The notes below the pieces were generated by a model. The model saw only the letters and a list, made by a program, of their open reading frames with translations, searched no databases and had not been told where the DNA came from. Below are positions 17,345 to 31,770 of a stretch of 64,000 bases of DNA, piece after piece (positions within the stretch are counted from its first letter, which is position 1; each line of letters opens with the position of its first letter). The DNA lies in NCBI GenBank assembly GCA_002281855.1, contig NCHQ01000014.1:1-64000 (forward strand), in the 5' to 3' direction. Made by a program: the position numbers and the translations under genes. The DNA comes from Rhodospirillales bacterium 24-66-33. Its GTDB lineage: Bacteria > Pseudomonadota > Alphaproteobacteria > Reyranellales > Reyranellaceae.

Positions 17345-17439
17345 TTTTCCGGCAGGAGGCGCGGGCTTGTGCGCCGCGGACTCCGGTGACAGCATCGATC
17401 CCGATCACAGCGTTCCCGTTGTCGGCCGAGGAGACTCCC

Positions 17440-17742
17440 ATGGAAGTCGATGGTCTTGTCACGGCGTTGGAGCGGATCGAACATGCGACCCGCGATTTCG
17501 TGCGTCCCGGTCACACGGCGGAATCGCCGGCGGCACTGCTGGGTGTGCTCGCGGAATGCGGGCGCGCCCTCGGGCATCCCTATGCGATCGACCCGGGGCT
17601 CGACGACGCCCGCAACGAAGCGTCGCGTCACTGCGCGGTCGTTCAGGAGAATCTCTCGGCCGTGATGGAGGAGGTTCGCCGGCTCAACGTGACGGTGAGC
17701 GGCCTGTTGCCGTCTCTGGTTCGGATCGCCGATCGCGAATGA
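17440..17742 (+). CDS. Small hypothetical protein
   Basis: A 100-residue, mostly helical, acidic protein with no recognised domain. It has amphipathic stretches (VDGLVTALERIEHATRDFV, QENLSAVMEEVRRLNVTV). The ATG at 17440 has GAGGAG seven bases upstream, and a terminator follows directly, both supporting a real gene. It sits between the DMT transporter and rpoD and has no clear partner. Confidence 0.55.
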   Translation: MEVDGLVTALERIEHATRDFVRPGHTAESPAALLGVLAECGRALGHPYAIDPGLDDARNEASRHCAVVQENLSAVMEEVRRLNVTVSGLLPSLVRIADRE

Positions 17743-17746
17743 CATG

Positions 17747-17773
17747 AAAAAGCCGGGGACGCGCCCCGGCTTT
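17747..17773. terminator. Bidirectional terminator between the small gene and rpoD
   Basis: The stem GCCGGGG / CCCCGGC with loop ACGCG at 17752-17770 is preceded by five A and followed by TTT. It lies between the converging small gene (stop 17742) and rpoD (stop 17796). Confidence 0.85.
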
Positions 17774-17795
17774 CGATCTCCGATCTCGGTCTTTC

Positions 17796-19817
<2,022 letters not shown>

Positions 19818-19982
19818 TTACTCAAATCCTTGGGTGCGACAAACGGATAGAACGGCCAACGGGCCGTTATTTGGCTGCAAGAAGGGGAGGCGGGAGGGCG
19901 GCCCCGCAAAACTACCCTTCTACTATATGGGGCTTCTGTGCAAGCAGCGATAGGGGGAAGCCCCTGAATCTGCTCGTCCCGG

Positions 19983-21860
19983 CTACAGGGCATTGGATTC
20001 GAGGCTTTCCCGCCGCATTCGATCGAGAATGGCGTGCAGTCGCCGCAAATTCTCCTCGGACATGTCCTCAGCGAGAGCATCTTCCGCCCGTTTCAGCTCC
20101 TCGGGGTCGGATCGGAGATGGCTGACATGACGGGCGGCCCGGCGCCACTGGCCGACCCAGCCATCCGCGTCGGTCGGGTCGTCGCGGAAGGCCTCGCGGG
20201 CCTTGGCGCGCGCCGAGGCCGCCAGCTGCGCCAGGCCCATCCTCTGGAGATGCTGTCCGATCAGTTCGGCCTCGAGCGAGGGGTCGCCCGCCGCCTCATC
20301 TGCGGCCGGATCGACCCCCGACGGCACGAGGGAGAGGGCATCCAGCAGTCCGCTGCGCAGCTTGCCCAGGTCCGGGCTGTTGATCGGCAGGGCCGCCAGA
20401 TCTTCGGCCAGGATGTGGAGCAGGGCCGGCCGTTCGATCAGAGCGCCCAGCAGGCCCCACTCCTGGCGCGAGGCGTCGAGATCGTGGCCCGAGCGGCGGG
20501 CCGCCGAGCCGGCCGCGAAAGGCGCGGGTTCGGGATCTCCAGGGCGTCGGAAGGGCTTGCGGAACTTGCCAGGCTGCCAGGCCGGCGCCTCGGGGCGGCG
20601 CATCCGGTTCAGCCGGTTGCGCATCTCGGTGCGGTAATAATCGCGCACGACCGGATCGGCGATCTCCGCCACCCGCTGTTCGATGCCGCGCTGGAGGCTC
20701 GCCCGCCGTTCCGGCGTATCGGCCGGTTTGCCCTCGATTTCCAGTTCCCACACGATGTCGGACAGCGGACGGGCGAGGTCGAGGACACGACGGACCGCAT
20801 CGGGACCCCGGGTCCGGATCAGGCTGTCGGGGTCCTCGCCGGCCGGCAACGTGAGAAAACGCAGACTCTTTCCGGGGCGGAGCAGGGGAAGCGCCCGTTC
20901 GGCGGCCCGCGACATGGCGCGCCGTCCCGCATTGTCGCCGTCGAAACAAAGAAAGGGCTCGTCGGCCAGTTTCCAGAGCTCGCCCAGCTGTCCCTCGGTG
21001 AGGGCGGTTCCGAGCGGTGCCACGGCGCCGGTGAAGCCCGCCCCGTGCAACGCGATGACGTCCATGTAGCCTTCGGCCACGATCACCGGCTGGTCCTTGG
21101 TCGCGGCCTGCCGGGCCCGGTCGAGGCAGTAGAGATTGGCGCCCTTGTGGAAGAGCGGCGTCTCGGGCGAGTTCAGGTACTTGGGCTCGCCGGTGCCCAT
21201 GACACGTCCGCCGAAGGCGATGGCACGGCCGCGGCGGTCGTTGATGACGAACATCACGCGGCCCCTGAAGCGGTCATAGGGGTCGCGCGCGTCCCCCGGC
21301 CGGATGGCCAGTCCGGCTTCGACGATCTTGTCGAGGGGGACGTTCTCGCGCTTCAGGGCGGCGAGGAGTCCGTCGCGCGAATCGGGCGCAAATCCAAGAC
21401 GGAAGTCGTCGATGGTGGCGTCGGAGAGGCCGCGCCCCCGCAGATAGTCCAGGCCCTGGCGGCCGACCGGCAGGCGAAGCTGCTTCTGGAACCAGACAGC
21501 CGCCATTTCCACGACCTGCTGGAGAGTCGAAGCCCGGTCGGCCCGCTCGCGCTCGGCCGGCGTGGCCACAGGCACCGGCAGGTTGACCTCGCGGGCGAGC
21601 TTTTCGACCGTTTCAGGGAAGGAGAGTCCCTCCGTCTTCATGACGAAGTCGATGGCGCTGCCCTTCTCGTGGCAGCCGAAACAGTAGAAGAAGCCCTTCT
21701 TGTCGTTGACCGTGAAGGACGGTGTCTTCTCGTTGTGGAAGGGGCAGAGGCCTGCGTACTCGGCACCCGAACGGCGCTTCAGCGACACCTTCCGGCCGAC
21801 GATGTCGGACAGGCTGAGGCGCGCGCGCAATTCGTCGAGGAAGCCGGGAGGGAACGCCAT
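19983..21860 (-). CDS. dnaG: DNA primase DnaG
   Basis: Makes RNA primers for lagging-strand synthesis. The 625 residues contain the CHC2 zinc finger (Cys39, His42, Cys60, Cys63 in LCPFHNEKTPSF and FFYCFGC), the catalytic core with DPYDRFRGRVMF and AIAFGGRVMGTGEPKYLNS, the TOPRIM motifs VIVAEGYMDVIALH and FLCFDGDNAGRRA, and a C-terminal helicase-binding region. Length and motif order are normal. It precedes rpoD and follows yqeY on the same strand. Confidence 0.98.
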   Translation of the reverse strand: MAFPPGFLDELRARLSLSDIVGRKVSLKRRSGAEYAGLCPFHNEKTPSFTVNDKKGFFYCFGCHEKGSAIDFVMKTEGLSFPETVEKLAREVNLPVPVATPAERERADRASTLQQVVEMAAVWFQKQLRLPVGRQGLDYLRGRGLSDATIDDFRLGFAPDSRDGLLAALKRENVPLDKIVEAGLAIRPGDARDPYDRFRGRVMFVINDRRGRAIAFGGRVMGTGEPKYLNSPETPLFHKGANLYCLDRARQAATKDQPVIVAEGYMDVIALHGAGFTGAVAPLGTALTEGQLGELWKLADEPFLCFDGDNAGRRAMSRAAERALPLLRPGKSLRFLTLPAGEDPDSLIRTRGPDAVRRVLDLARPLSDIVWELEIEGKPADTPERRASLQRGIEQRVAEIADPVVRDYYRTEMRNRLNRMRRPEAPAWQPGKFRKPFRRPGDPEPAPFAAGSAARRSGHDLDASRQEWGLLGALIERPALLHILAEDLAALPINSPDLGKLRSGLLDALSLVPSGVDPAADEAAGDPSLEAELIGQHLQRMGLAQLAASARAKAREAFRDDPTDADGWVGQWRRAARHVSHLRSDPEELKRAEDALAEDMSEENLRRLHAILDRMRRESLESNAL

Positions 21861-21949
21861 CCCCTAAGATGGCCCCCGGACCGATGCCACGCCATAGGGG
21901 ATAGCGGGGATCGTTACCAGCCGCCCGCCGGCGTCTAACCCGGAGCGCC

Positions 21950-22106
21950 AGCAGGCTGTTGAATGAGTCTTTTCAGAAGTGGCGGGGCGCAACATTGTTG
22001 CGTCAACGGTCAACGCGACACAGGATCGAGGACCTGCGGCATCCGCTTCAGTTATTTCGTTTATTTCGTTTATTCGACGTTGCTCCGGCTTTTTCAGCAG
22101 CCTGCT
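21950..22106. mobile_element. Small inverted-repeat element (MITE-like or IS remnant)
   Basis: A 157-bp segment bounded by 14-bp inverted ends, AGCAGGCTGTTGAA (21950-21963) and TTCAGCAGCCTGCT (22093-22106), which match at 13 of 14 positions. Inside are a hairpin CGCAACA-T-TGTTGCG (21979-21993) and an AT-rich stretch with repeated TTATTTCGTT units near 22050-22075. Base composition differs from the flanks and no protein is encoded. CAGGCTGTTGAA-type ends are common to several IS families, so a non-autonomous element fits. The right end overlaps the yqeY stop codon. I see no certain target-site duplication. Confidence 0.6.
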
Positions 22107-22563
22107 AGCCGGCGAGAGCCTTCTTAACGGCGGCTGACGCCTTGGCGAAGTCCATCTGGCCGGCATACTTGCCCTTCAGGGTAGCCATGACGCCGCCCAT
22201 GTCCTTGACCGAGGTGGCGCCGGCAGCGGCAATGGCCTCGCGCACGGCGGCCTCGACCGCGGCGTCGTCCATCTGCTGCGGCAGGAAACGCTCGATCACG
22301 GCGATCTCGGCCTTCTCCTTCTCGGCCAGGTCGGCGCGATTGCCCTTTTCGTAGAGGGTGATCGATTCGTTGCGCTGCTTGATCATCCCCTGCATCAGCG
22401 ACAGGATCCTGTCGTCGGCCACGCCGTCGCGGCTGGCCTCGGTGCGGGCGGCAATATCGGCGTCCTTGAGCTTGGCCAGGATGAGCCGAATCGTGCCCAG
22501 CGCGGCCTGATCCTTGGCGCGCATCGCGTCTTTCATCGCTTCGGTCAGTTTTTCGCGCAGCAT
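22105..22563 (-). CDS. yqeY: GatB/YqeY domain protein
   Basis: A 152-residue all-helical protein of the YqeY family, related to the tail domain of the GatB amidotransferase subunit and thought to touch tRNA. Typical segments are MLREKLTEAMKDAMRAKDQ, AALGTIRLILAKLKDADI, SLMQGMIKQRNESITLYEKG, VIERFLPQQM and VKDMGGVMATLKGKYAGQMD. It is upstream of dnaG-rpoD, a conserved neighbourhood in alphaproteobacteria. Its TAG stop (22105-22107) straddles the edge of the inverted-repeat element. Confidence 0.93.
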   Translation of the reverse strand: MLREKLTEAMKDAMRAKDQAALGTIRLILAKLKDADIAARTEASRDGVADDRILSLMQGMIKQRNESITLYEKGNRADLAEKEKAEIAVIERFLPQQMDDAAVEAAVREAIAAAGATSVKDMGGVMATLKGKYAGQMDFAKASAAVKKALAG

Positions 22564-22638
22564 CGCTTGGGTCCCGTTGGTATGCCCGAAGGCTAAGGGG
22601 CGGAAACTAATCGCCCCAGCCGCTGTTGGCAAAGCAAA

Positions 22639-22658
22639 TAAGCTATTGAAATAGCTTA
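22639..22658. promoter_or_regulatory. Perfect 9-bp inverted repeat in the yqeY-carA divergent region
   Basis: TAAGCTATT and AATAGCTTA are separated by GA, giving a 20-bp perfect dyad that is AT-rich in a GC-rich genome. It sits 76 bp from the yqeY start and 129 bp upstream of carA. It is not followed by a T tract, so a dimeric regulator operator is more likely than a terminator. Confidence 0.5.
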
Positions 22659-22786
22659 GAAAATGGCTGCCTTCCGCGCCTTGACCCTCTGCGGCGGCTT
22701 GGTTACAACCCGCCCGGCTTGCCGATCGCCTCGCCCATGCCGGGTCCGGGGCGAGGCCGCGCGAGCCGCACGAACGGGCAAACATC

Positions 22787-23971
22787 ATGACTTCACCTAA
22801 GACCGCCGGTGCGAATGACGCCGCGCCGCGTTGGGCCACGGCCGCGCTGGTGCTGGCCGACGGCACGGTCTTCTGGGGCAAGGGAGTGGGCGCCGCCGGC
22901 CATGCCGTGGGCGAGGTCTGCTTCAACACCTCGATGACCGGGTACCAGGAGATCATCACCGATCCGTCCTATGCCGGCCAGATCATCACCTTCACCTTCC
23001 CGCACATCGGCAATGTCGGCACCAATCTCGAGGACATCGAGACGATCACCCCGGCCGCGCGCGCCGTCGTGCTGCGCGGCGACATCACCGAGCCAGCCAA
23101 CTGGCGCTCCGTAAAGCCGCTCAACGATTGGCTGAAGAGCCACAATCTGCCGGGCATCTGCGACGTCGACACGCGGGCCATCACCCGGCGCATCCGCGAC
23201 GGCGGCCCGCCCAACGGCGTCGTCGTCCATGCACCGGACGGCAAGTTCGACATCCCGAAGATGCGCCAGATCGCGCTCGACTGGCCGGGACTCGACGGCA
23301 TGGATCTGGCTCTCGAGGTCACGACCAAGCAGACCTACACCTGGGATGAGACCAAGTGGGCCCTGGGCAAGGGCTATGGCAAGCTCACCAATCCCAAGTA
23401 CCACGTCGTCGCCGTCGATTACGGCGCCAAGCGCAACATCCTGCGCTGCCTCGCCAACACCGGCTGCAGGGTCACCGTCGTGCCGGCCACGGCCACGGCC
23501 GAGGATATTCTGCGCCACAATCCCGATGGCGTGTTCCTGTCCAACGGCCCCGGCGATCCGGCAGCGACGGCGGTCTATGCCTCGTCCGCCATCCAGGCCG
23601 TGCTCGACAAGAAGGTGCCGCTGTTCGGCATCTGCCTCGGACACCAGATCCTGGCCCTGACGCTCGGCGGCAAGACGCGCAAGATGGAGCGCGGCCACCG
23701 CGGCGCCAACCAGCCGGTCAAGGACCTGACCACCGGCAAGGTCGAGATCACGTCGCAGAACCATGGCTTCTGCGTCATCCCCGAATCGCTGCCCGAGAAC
23801 ACCGAGGTGACGCATGTCTCCCTGTTCGACGGCATCAACGAAGGCCTGCGCTGCACCGACAAGCCGGCCTTCTCGGTCCAGTATCACCCCGAAGCCTCGC
23901 CCGGCCCGACCGACAGTCACTATCTCTTCGACCGCTTCGTCGAGATGATCGACAAGAGCAAGGGCAAGTAG
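22787..23971 (+). CDS. carA: Carbamoyl-phosphate synthase small (glutaminase) subunit
   Basis: Releases ammonia from glutamine and channels it to CarB for carbamoyl phosphate, the precursor of arginine and pyrimidines. 394 residues: an N-terminal CarA domain ([36 protein letters not shown]) and a C-terminal class I amidotransferase with nucleophile Cys283 in FGICLGHQ and the His-Pro-Glu set in [10 protein letters not shown]. All active-site residues are present. It is 7 bp upstream of carB and divergent from yqeY. Confidence 0.98.
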   Translation: MTSPKTAGANDAAPRWATAALVLADGTVFWGKGVGAAGHAVGEVCFNTSMTGYQEIITDPSYAGQIITFTFPHIGNVGTNLEDIETITPAARAVVLRGDITEPANWRSVKPLNDWLKSHNLPGICDVDTRAITRRIRDGGPPNGVVVHAPDGKFDIPKMRQIALDWPGLDGMDLALEVTTKQTYTWDETKWALGKGYGKLTNPKYHVVAVDYGAKRNILRCLANTGCRVTVVPATATAEDILRHNPDGVFLSNGPGDPAATAVYASSAIQAVLDKKVPLFGICLGHQILALTLGGKTRKMERGHRGANQPVKDLTTGKVEITSQNHGFCVIPESLPENTEVTHVSLFDGINEGLRCTDKPAFSVQYHPEASPGPTDSHYLFDRFVEMIDKSKGK

Positions 23972-23978
23972 AGAAATC

Positions 23979-27224
<3,246 letters not shown>

Positions 27225-27318
27225 CCGGGCGGTCTTTCCTGCAAACTGCCGGACGGTACCTCGTTTTGGGGCCGCGTTCGGCGTTGACGCCGTACGACTG
27301 ATCAAGGACGATTTGGCG

Positions 27319-27792
27319 ATGGAACGTATTCCCATGACGGCCGAGGGGCTTCAGCGCCTCGAAGGCGAACTGAAAGTGCTGAAGAGCGTCGAGCGCCCGG
27401 CGATCATCAAGGCCATCGCGACGGCGCGCGAGCACGGCGATCTCTCGGAGAATGCCGAGTACACGTCTGCGCGCGAAAAGCAGAGTTTCATCGAGGGGCG
27501 CATCGCCGAACTCGAGGATATCATCTCGCGGACCGAGGTGATCGACTTCTCGAAACTCAGCGGGAAGGTCGTAAAATTCGGCGCCGTCGTGCGGCTGGCC
27601 GACGAGGATACGGACGAGACGGTGAAGTACCAGATCGTCGGTCCCTACGAGGCCGATCTCGCCAAGGGCCGAATTTCCGTGACCTCGCCGATCGGGCGGG
27701 CGCTGATCGGCAAGACGGTCGGCGACCGGGTCGAGGTCCAGACGCCGCGCGGCGGCAAGTCCTACGAAGTGGTGGGCGTGCAGTTCAGCTAG
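27319..27792 (+). CDS. greA: Transcription elongation factor GreA
   Basis: Rescues backtracked RNA polymerase by stimulating transcript cleavage. The 157 residues comprise an N-terminal coiled coil (about 1-75) with the acidic tip in REHGDLSENAEYTSAREKQ, and a C-terminal FKBP-like domain (YQIVGPYEADLAKGRISVTS, PIGRALIGKTVGD). AAGGA lies upstream of the ATG at 27319. It follows carB by 94 bp, and its last 8 bp overlap the end of the convergent yciB-like gene. Confidence 0.97.
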   Translation: MERIPMTAEGLQRLEGELKVLKSVERPAIIKAIATAREHGDLSENAEYTSAREKQSFIEGRIAELEDIISRTEVIDFSKLSGKVVKFGAVVRLADEDTDETVKYQIVGPYEADLAKGRISVTSPIGRALIGKTVGDRVEVQTPRGGKSYEVVGVQFS

Positions 27793-28351
27793 CCGCCATC
27801 ATGGCGCGCGCCCGGCGGATGCCGGTCGACTTCATGATGGCGTACTGGATGCCGAACAGGCCGACCTTGCTGCCGATCGCCCAGACCGACTTCACGGCCG
27901 CCCAGCTCGTGACGTCGAGTGTCAGGGCGAGCACGATGTTGAGCACGGCCGAGAAGAACATCAGTCCGGCCCAGACATAGCCGAAGGTGATGGCGAGGTC
28001 GGGAACGGTCGCGCGTGCGATCGGAGGCAGGTAGCGGGTCATCCAGCCGCGCTTCAGCATCACCACGCCGACGATCACATAGATGATGCTCGGCTTCATC
28101 ATGATGAAGTGCGGATCGTCGGTCAGGAACGTCGCCGTACCCGACGCGAAGATGATGACGAGGCTGAGCCACTGCAGCGCCTCGACCGGCTGCTTGCAGG
28201 TGAGCTGCCAGCCGATCTGGACGAGGCCCAGCGCCATGCCGAGCCCGACGGCGAGGAAGAGATTGCCGGTGATCGCATAGACGGCGAGGAACAGCAGCGT
28301 CGACGCCAGGTCGAGCAGCAGGATCTTCGACGCCTGGAAAAGAGCCCTCAT
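27785..28351 (-). CDS. yciB: YciB/IspZ-family inner membrane protein
   Basis: A 188-residue protein with about five to six membrane segments, matching the septation protein A (IspZ/YciB) family, which affects cell-envelope integrity and division. Family landmarks are WLSLVIIFASGTATFLTDDP, HFIMMKPSIIYV and FGYVWAGLMFFSAVLNI. It starts MRALFQASKILLLDLAST. The gene converges with greA and overlaps it by 8 bp. Confidence 0.88.
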   Translation of the reverse strand: MRALFQASKILLLDLASTLLFLAVYAITGNLFLAVGLGMALGLVQIGWQLTCKQPVEALQWLSLVIIFASGTATFLTDDPHFIMMKPSIIYVIVGVVMLKRGWMTRYLPPIARATVPDLAITFGYVWAGLMFFSAVLNIVLALTLDVTSWAAVKSVWAIGSKVGLFGIQYAIMKSTGIRRARAMMAAS

Positions 28352-28435
28352 GGCTTGCGTCCCTCGGTCTTGGTGATAACGCTGTGTATTTTAGAAGCGT
28401 ATCAATACACGCCGTTTCCCGCAAGACCTTCGCGG

Positions 28436-28807
28436 TCAGACCACCACTTTGATGTAGGTGTCCTTCATGACGATAAGGCCGCGCCGGAAGGTGTAGAGGT
28501 CGCAGCCCAGCCACTCCTGGCGCTCACCGGACTTCAGCGTGGCGGTCCGGTGCCATTCGGTCACCGCCCGGTCGCCGCAGATGAACTCGTTCGTGTGCAC
28601 CCACTTAACATCGCCGGTATTGGCGAACAGCGGCTCGAAATAGCTGCGGATGGCCGCCTTGCCCTTGAAACTCTGGCCCCAATAGTCGGGCCCCTTGGCG
28701 TTGCGGAATTCGCCGTCCTCGGCGAAGGAATTGACGATGCCGTCGACGTCGCGCCGGGCAAAGGCGTCGGCAACTCGGTGCAGGATTTCGAAGGTGACGT
28801 CGGTCAA
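28436..28807 (-). CDS. SnoaL/NTF2-like protein
   Basis: A 123-residue single-domain protein of the NTF2-like cone fold. The N-terminal helices ILHRVADAFARRDVDGIVNS and FAEDGEF precede the strands, with GKAAIRSYFEPLF and the C-terminal beta sheet ending VMKDTYIKVVV. Members are small-molecule isomerases, hydrolases or ligand binders; nothing here identifies the ligand. It is near, but probably separate from, the Lrp gene upstream on the same strand. Confidence 0.78.
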   Translation of the reverse strand: MTDVTFEILHRVADAFARRDVDGIVNSFAEDGEFRNAKGPDYWGQSFKGKAAIRSYFEPLFANTGDVKWVHTNEFICGDRAVTEWHRTATLKSGERQEWLGCDLYTFRRGLIVMKDTYIKVVV

Positions 28808-28876
28808 TTCTTGCTCCGTTACTTCTGTGCGGGTTCTCGCGGTTGATTACAACCGCTGCCGCCCGCCCGACGGAAG

Positions 28877-29356
28877 TTACGCTTCCGTCGAAATGGGCAC
28901 ACCCGGCACTTCCTTCGCCGTCCGGAACACCATCATCGACTTCACGTGGCTGACGTTGGGCGCGGAGGTGAGGCGTGTGGTGAGGAATTTCTGGTACTCG
29001 TCCCATGTCTCGGCCACGATCTTGAGCAGGAAATCGGCCTCGCCCGCCAGCATGTGGCACTCGCGGACCTCCTCCCACTTCGCGATCAGCTCTTCGAACG
29101 CCCTGAGATCGGCCTCGGCCTGACTGTTCAGTCCGACCAGCGCGAACACCGACACGCTATAGCCCAAGGCCTCCGGGCTCAGTTCGGCATGGTAACCCTT
29201 GATGATGCCGGCCCGCTCCAGGGCCCTCACGCGGCGCAGGCAGGGCGGTGCCGATATGCCGGCCCGCTCGGCCAGTTCCACATTGGTCATGCGTCCATTG
29301 GACTGCAGGTCGCTGAGAATTCGCCGGTCAATTCGATCGAGCTTGGCCCGAGCCAT
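28877..29356 (-). CDS. Lrp/AsnC-family transcriptional regulator
   Basis: 159 residues: an N-terminal helix-turn-helix (LDRIDRRILSDLQSNGRMTN, VELAERAGISAPPCLRRVRA) and a C-terminal RAM ligand-binding domain (ALVGLNSQAEADLRAF, ECHMLAGEADFLLKIVA). Typical ligands are amino acids. It is divergent from trxB, and a perfect 8-bp inverted repeat lies in the shared promoter region, which suits autoregulation. Confidence 0.94.
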   Translation of the reverse strand: MARAKLDRIDRRILSDLQSNGRMTNVELAERAGISAPPCLRRVRALERAGIIKGYHAELSPEALGYSVSVFALVGLNSQAEADLRAFEELIAKWEEVRECHMLAGEADFLLKIVAETWDEYQKFLTTRLTSAPNVSHVKSMMVFRTAKEVPGVPISTEA

Positions 29357-29426
29357 CAGTATTCCTCCGTTGGGCGCGGTCTATGCCAGAACCATGCCGG
29401 ACGCGCAATAAAGTTGCGAGGATTCG

Positions 29427-29448
29427 GCAATTGTCTGTGAACAATTGC
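29427..29448. promoter_or_regulatory. Inverted repeat in the lrp-trxB divergent region
   Basis: GCAATTGT and ACAATTGC are separated by CTGTGA, a perfect 8-bp dyad 70 bp upstream of the Lrp-family start. A second dyad, TTGCA-TATATG-TGCAA, lies at 29488-29503 close to trxB. Both are AT-rich and are candidate operators or promoter elements. Confidence 0.45.
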
Positions 29449-29467
29449 GTGTGAAATCGACTTCTAA

Positions 29468-30505
<1,038 letters not shown>

Positions 30506-30535
30506 AGCAGCAGGCGCGGACAGGGAGGCAATGAA

Positions 30536-31426
30536 ATGGACTGGGACAAGCTGCGGATATTCCAGGCCGTGGCGGATGCCGGCAGCTTCACGCATGCCGG
30601 CGAGTCGCTGAAGCTCAGCCAGTCGGCGATCTCGCGCCAGATCGGTGCGCTCGAGGAGCAGCTCGGCGTCATGCTGTTCCATCGCCATGCGCGCGGTCTC
30701 ATCCTGACGGAGCAGGGGGAGTTGCTCTACCGCACGGCGCGCGACATGGCCGCCAAGGTCAACACCGCCGAGGCGCTGCTGCGTGCCAACCAGGACAAGC
30801 CGGCCGGGCGGCTCAAGATCCACGCGACGGTTGGGTTCGGTTCGACCTGGCTCACCGCCCAGATGCACGAGTTCATCGCGCTCTATCCCGAAATCGACGT
30901 CAGCCTCGTCCTGTCGGACAACGAGCTCGATCTCGGCATGCGCGAGGCCGATGTGGCGATCCGTATGGTCATGCCGCGGCAGCCCGGGCTGGTGCAGCGC
31001 CATCTGCTCACCGTCCGCAGTCACGTATATGCCTCGCGCGACTATGTGCAGAAGTACGGCAAGCCCAACACGATCGAAGAACTCGACCAGCATCGCCTCA
31101 TCATCTTCGGCGAGGATGCGCGCGCGCCCGTACAGGACGTGAACTGGCTGCTTCGCGAGGGCAATCCCGACCAGAACCCGCGGCTCGTGGTGCTCCGGGT
31201 GAACAACACCTACGGCATTTTCCGCGCCGTCGAGTCCGGTCTCGGCATCGCCTCGCTGCCCGACTATCTCGCACGCGAATCGACCAAGCTGGAGATGTTG
31301 TTGCCCGACCTGAACGTCCGGACGACGGACGTGTACTTCACCTATCCGGAAGAGCTGCGGCACTCCAAGCGCATTGCGGTGTTCCGGGATTTCTTGCTGC
31401 GGAAGGTCGCGGAAACCCGTTTCTGA
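30536..31426 (+). CDS. LysR-family transcriptional regulator
   Basis: 296 residues: an N-terminal winged helix (MDWDKLRIFQAVADAGSFTH, LKLSQSAISRQIGALEEQLG) and a periplasmic-binding-protein-like effector domain from about residue 90. GGGAGG sits 7 nt before the ATG at 30536. It is co-directional with trxB and 30 bp from it, so it may be co-transcribed. No divergent target gene of the classic LysR arrangement is present. Confidence 0.93.
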   Translation: MDWDKLRIFQAVADAGSFTHAGESLKLSQSAISRQIGALEEQLGVMLFHRHARGLILTEQGELLYRTARDMAAKVNTAEALLRANQDKPAGRLKIHATVGFGSTWLTAQMHEFIALYPEIDVSLVLSDNELDLGMREADVAIRMVMPRQPGLVQRHLLTVRSHVYASRDYVQKYGKPNTIEELDQHRLIIFGEDARAPVQDVNWLLREGNPDQNPRLVVLRVNNTYGIFRAVESGLGIASLPDYLARESTKLEMLLPDLNVRTTDVYFTYPEELRHSKRIAVFRDFLLRKVAETRF

Positions 31427-31770
31427 GGGCGGGACCTGCAGTATTGCATAGTCGGTGAAGGCATGCGCGGTCCGCATGCCAGTGTCCAAAACTTCACCAC
31501 TACCAATCTTCTGCACGAGGCATACGTTGTGTGCAGGTTTTCGACTCGACCGCTTTTGGTTGATCGGTTCGAAACTCGGGATCCTCTTGATCCCACGTCT
31601 CCCAGACGTGAAGCCTCCCTGTTTGACTCGTTTTTTTTGTGCCGTCCGGGCCTTTCGCGCGTTGTTGTATATGGGGCGATCTGCCGCTGAGAGGCCACCG
31701 AGATGACTTAACCTATCGATTGATATGGTGTCGGCGATGCCCATATATAGGTCGGAGAGTACAGCGCCAT
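31427..31770. other. Gene-free, relatively AT-rich intergenic region
   Basis: These 344 bp between the LysR gene and the DUF6492-like gene hold no convincing ORF. They contain a hairpin GGCATGCG-CGGTC-CGCATGCC (31460-31480) that may end the trxB-LysR transcript, two adjacent hairpins and a T8 run (see the ncRNA entry), and an AT-rich stretch (31715-31750) that may be the promoter of the next gene. Confidence 0.6.
31560..31638 (+). ncRNA. Candidate small RNA with C-rich hairpins and T8 end
   Basis: Two consecutive perfect hairpins, GGGATC-CTCTT-GATCCC (31578-31594) and CACGTCT-CCC-AGACGTG (31594-31610, sharing one base), are followed by CCTCCC and then eight T at 31631-31638. TCGAAAC just before and GTTTGA just after could close them into a three-way junction. 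Repeated CUCC motifs in loops and linkers resemble anti-Shine-Dalgarno alphaproteobacterial small RNAs. A classic stem directly before the T run is lacking, so this is tentative. Confidence 0.25.

Noticed and set aside
20034..21938. Plus-strand open frame opposite dnaG
   Set aside because: Antisense shadow; dnaG motifs are complete on the minus strand.
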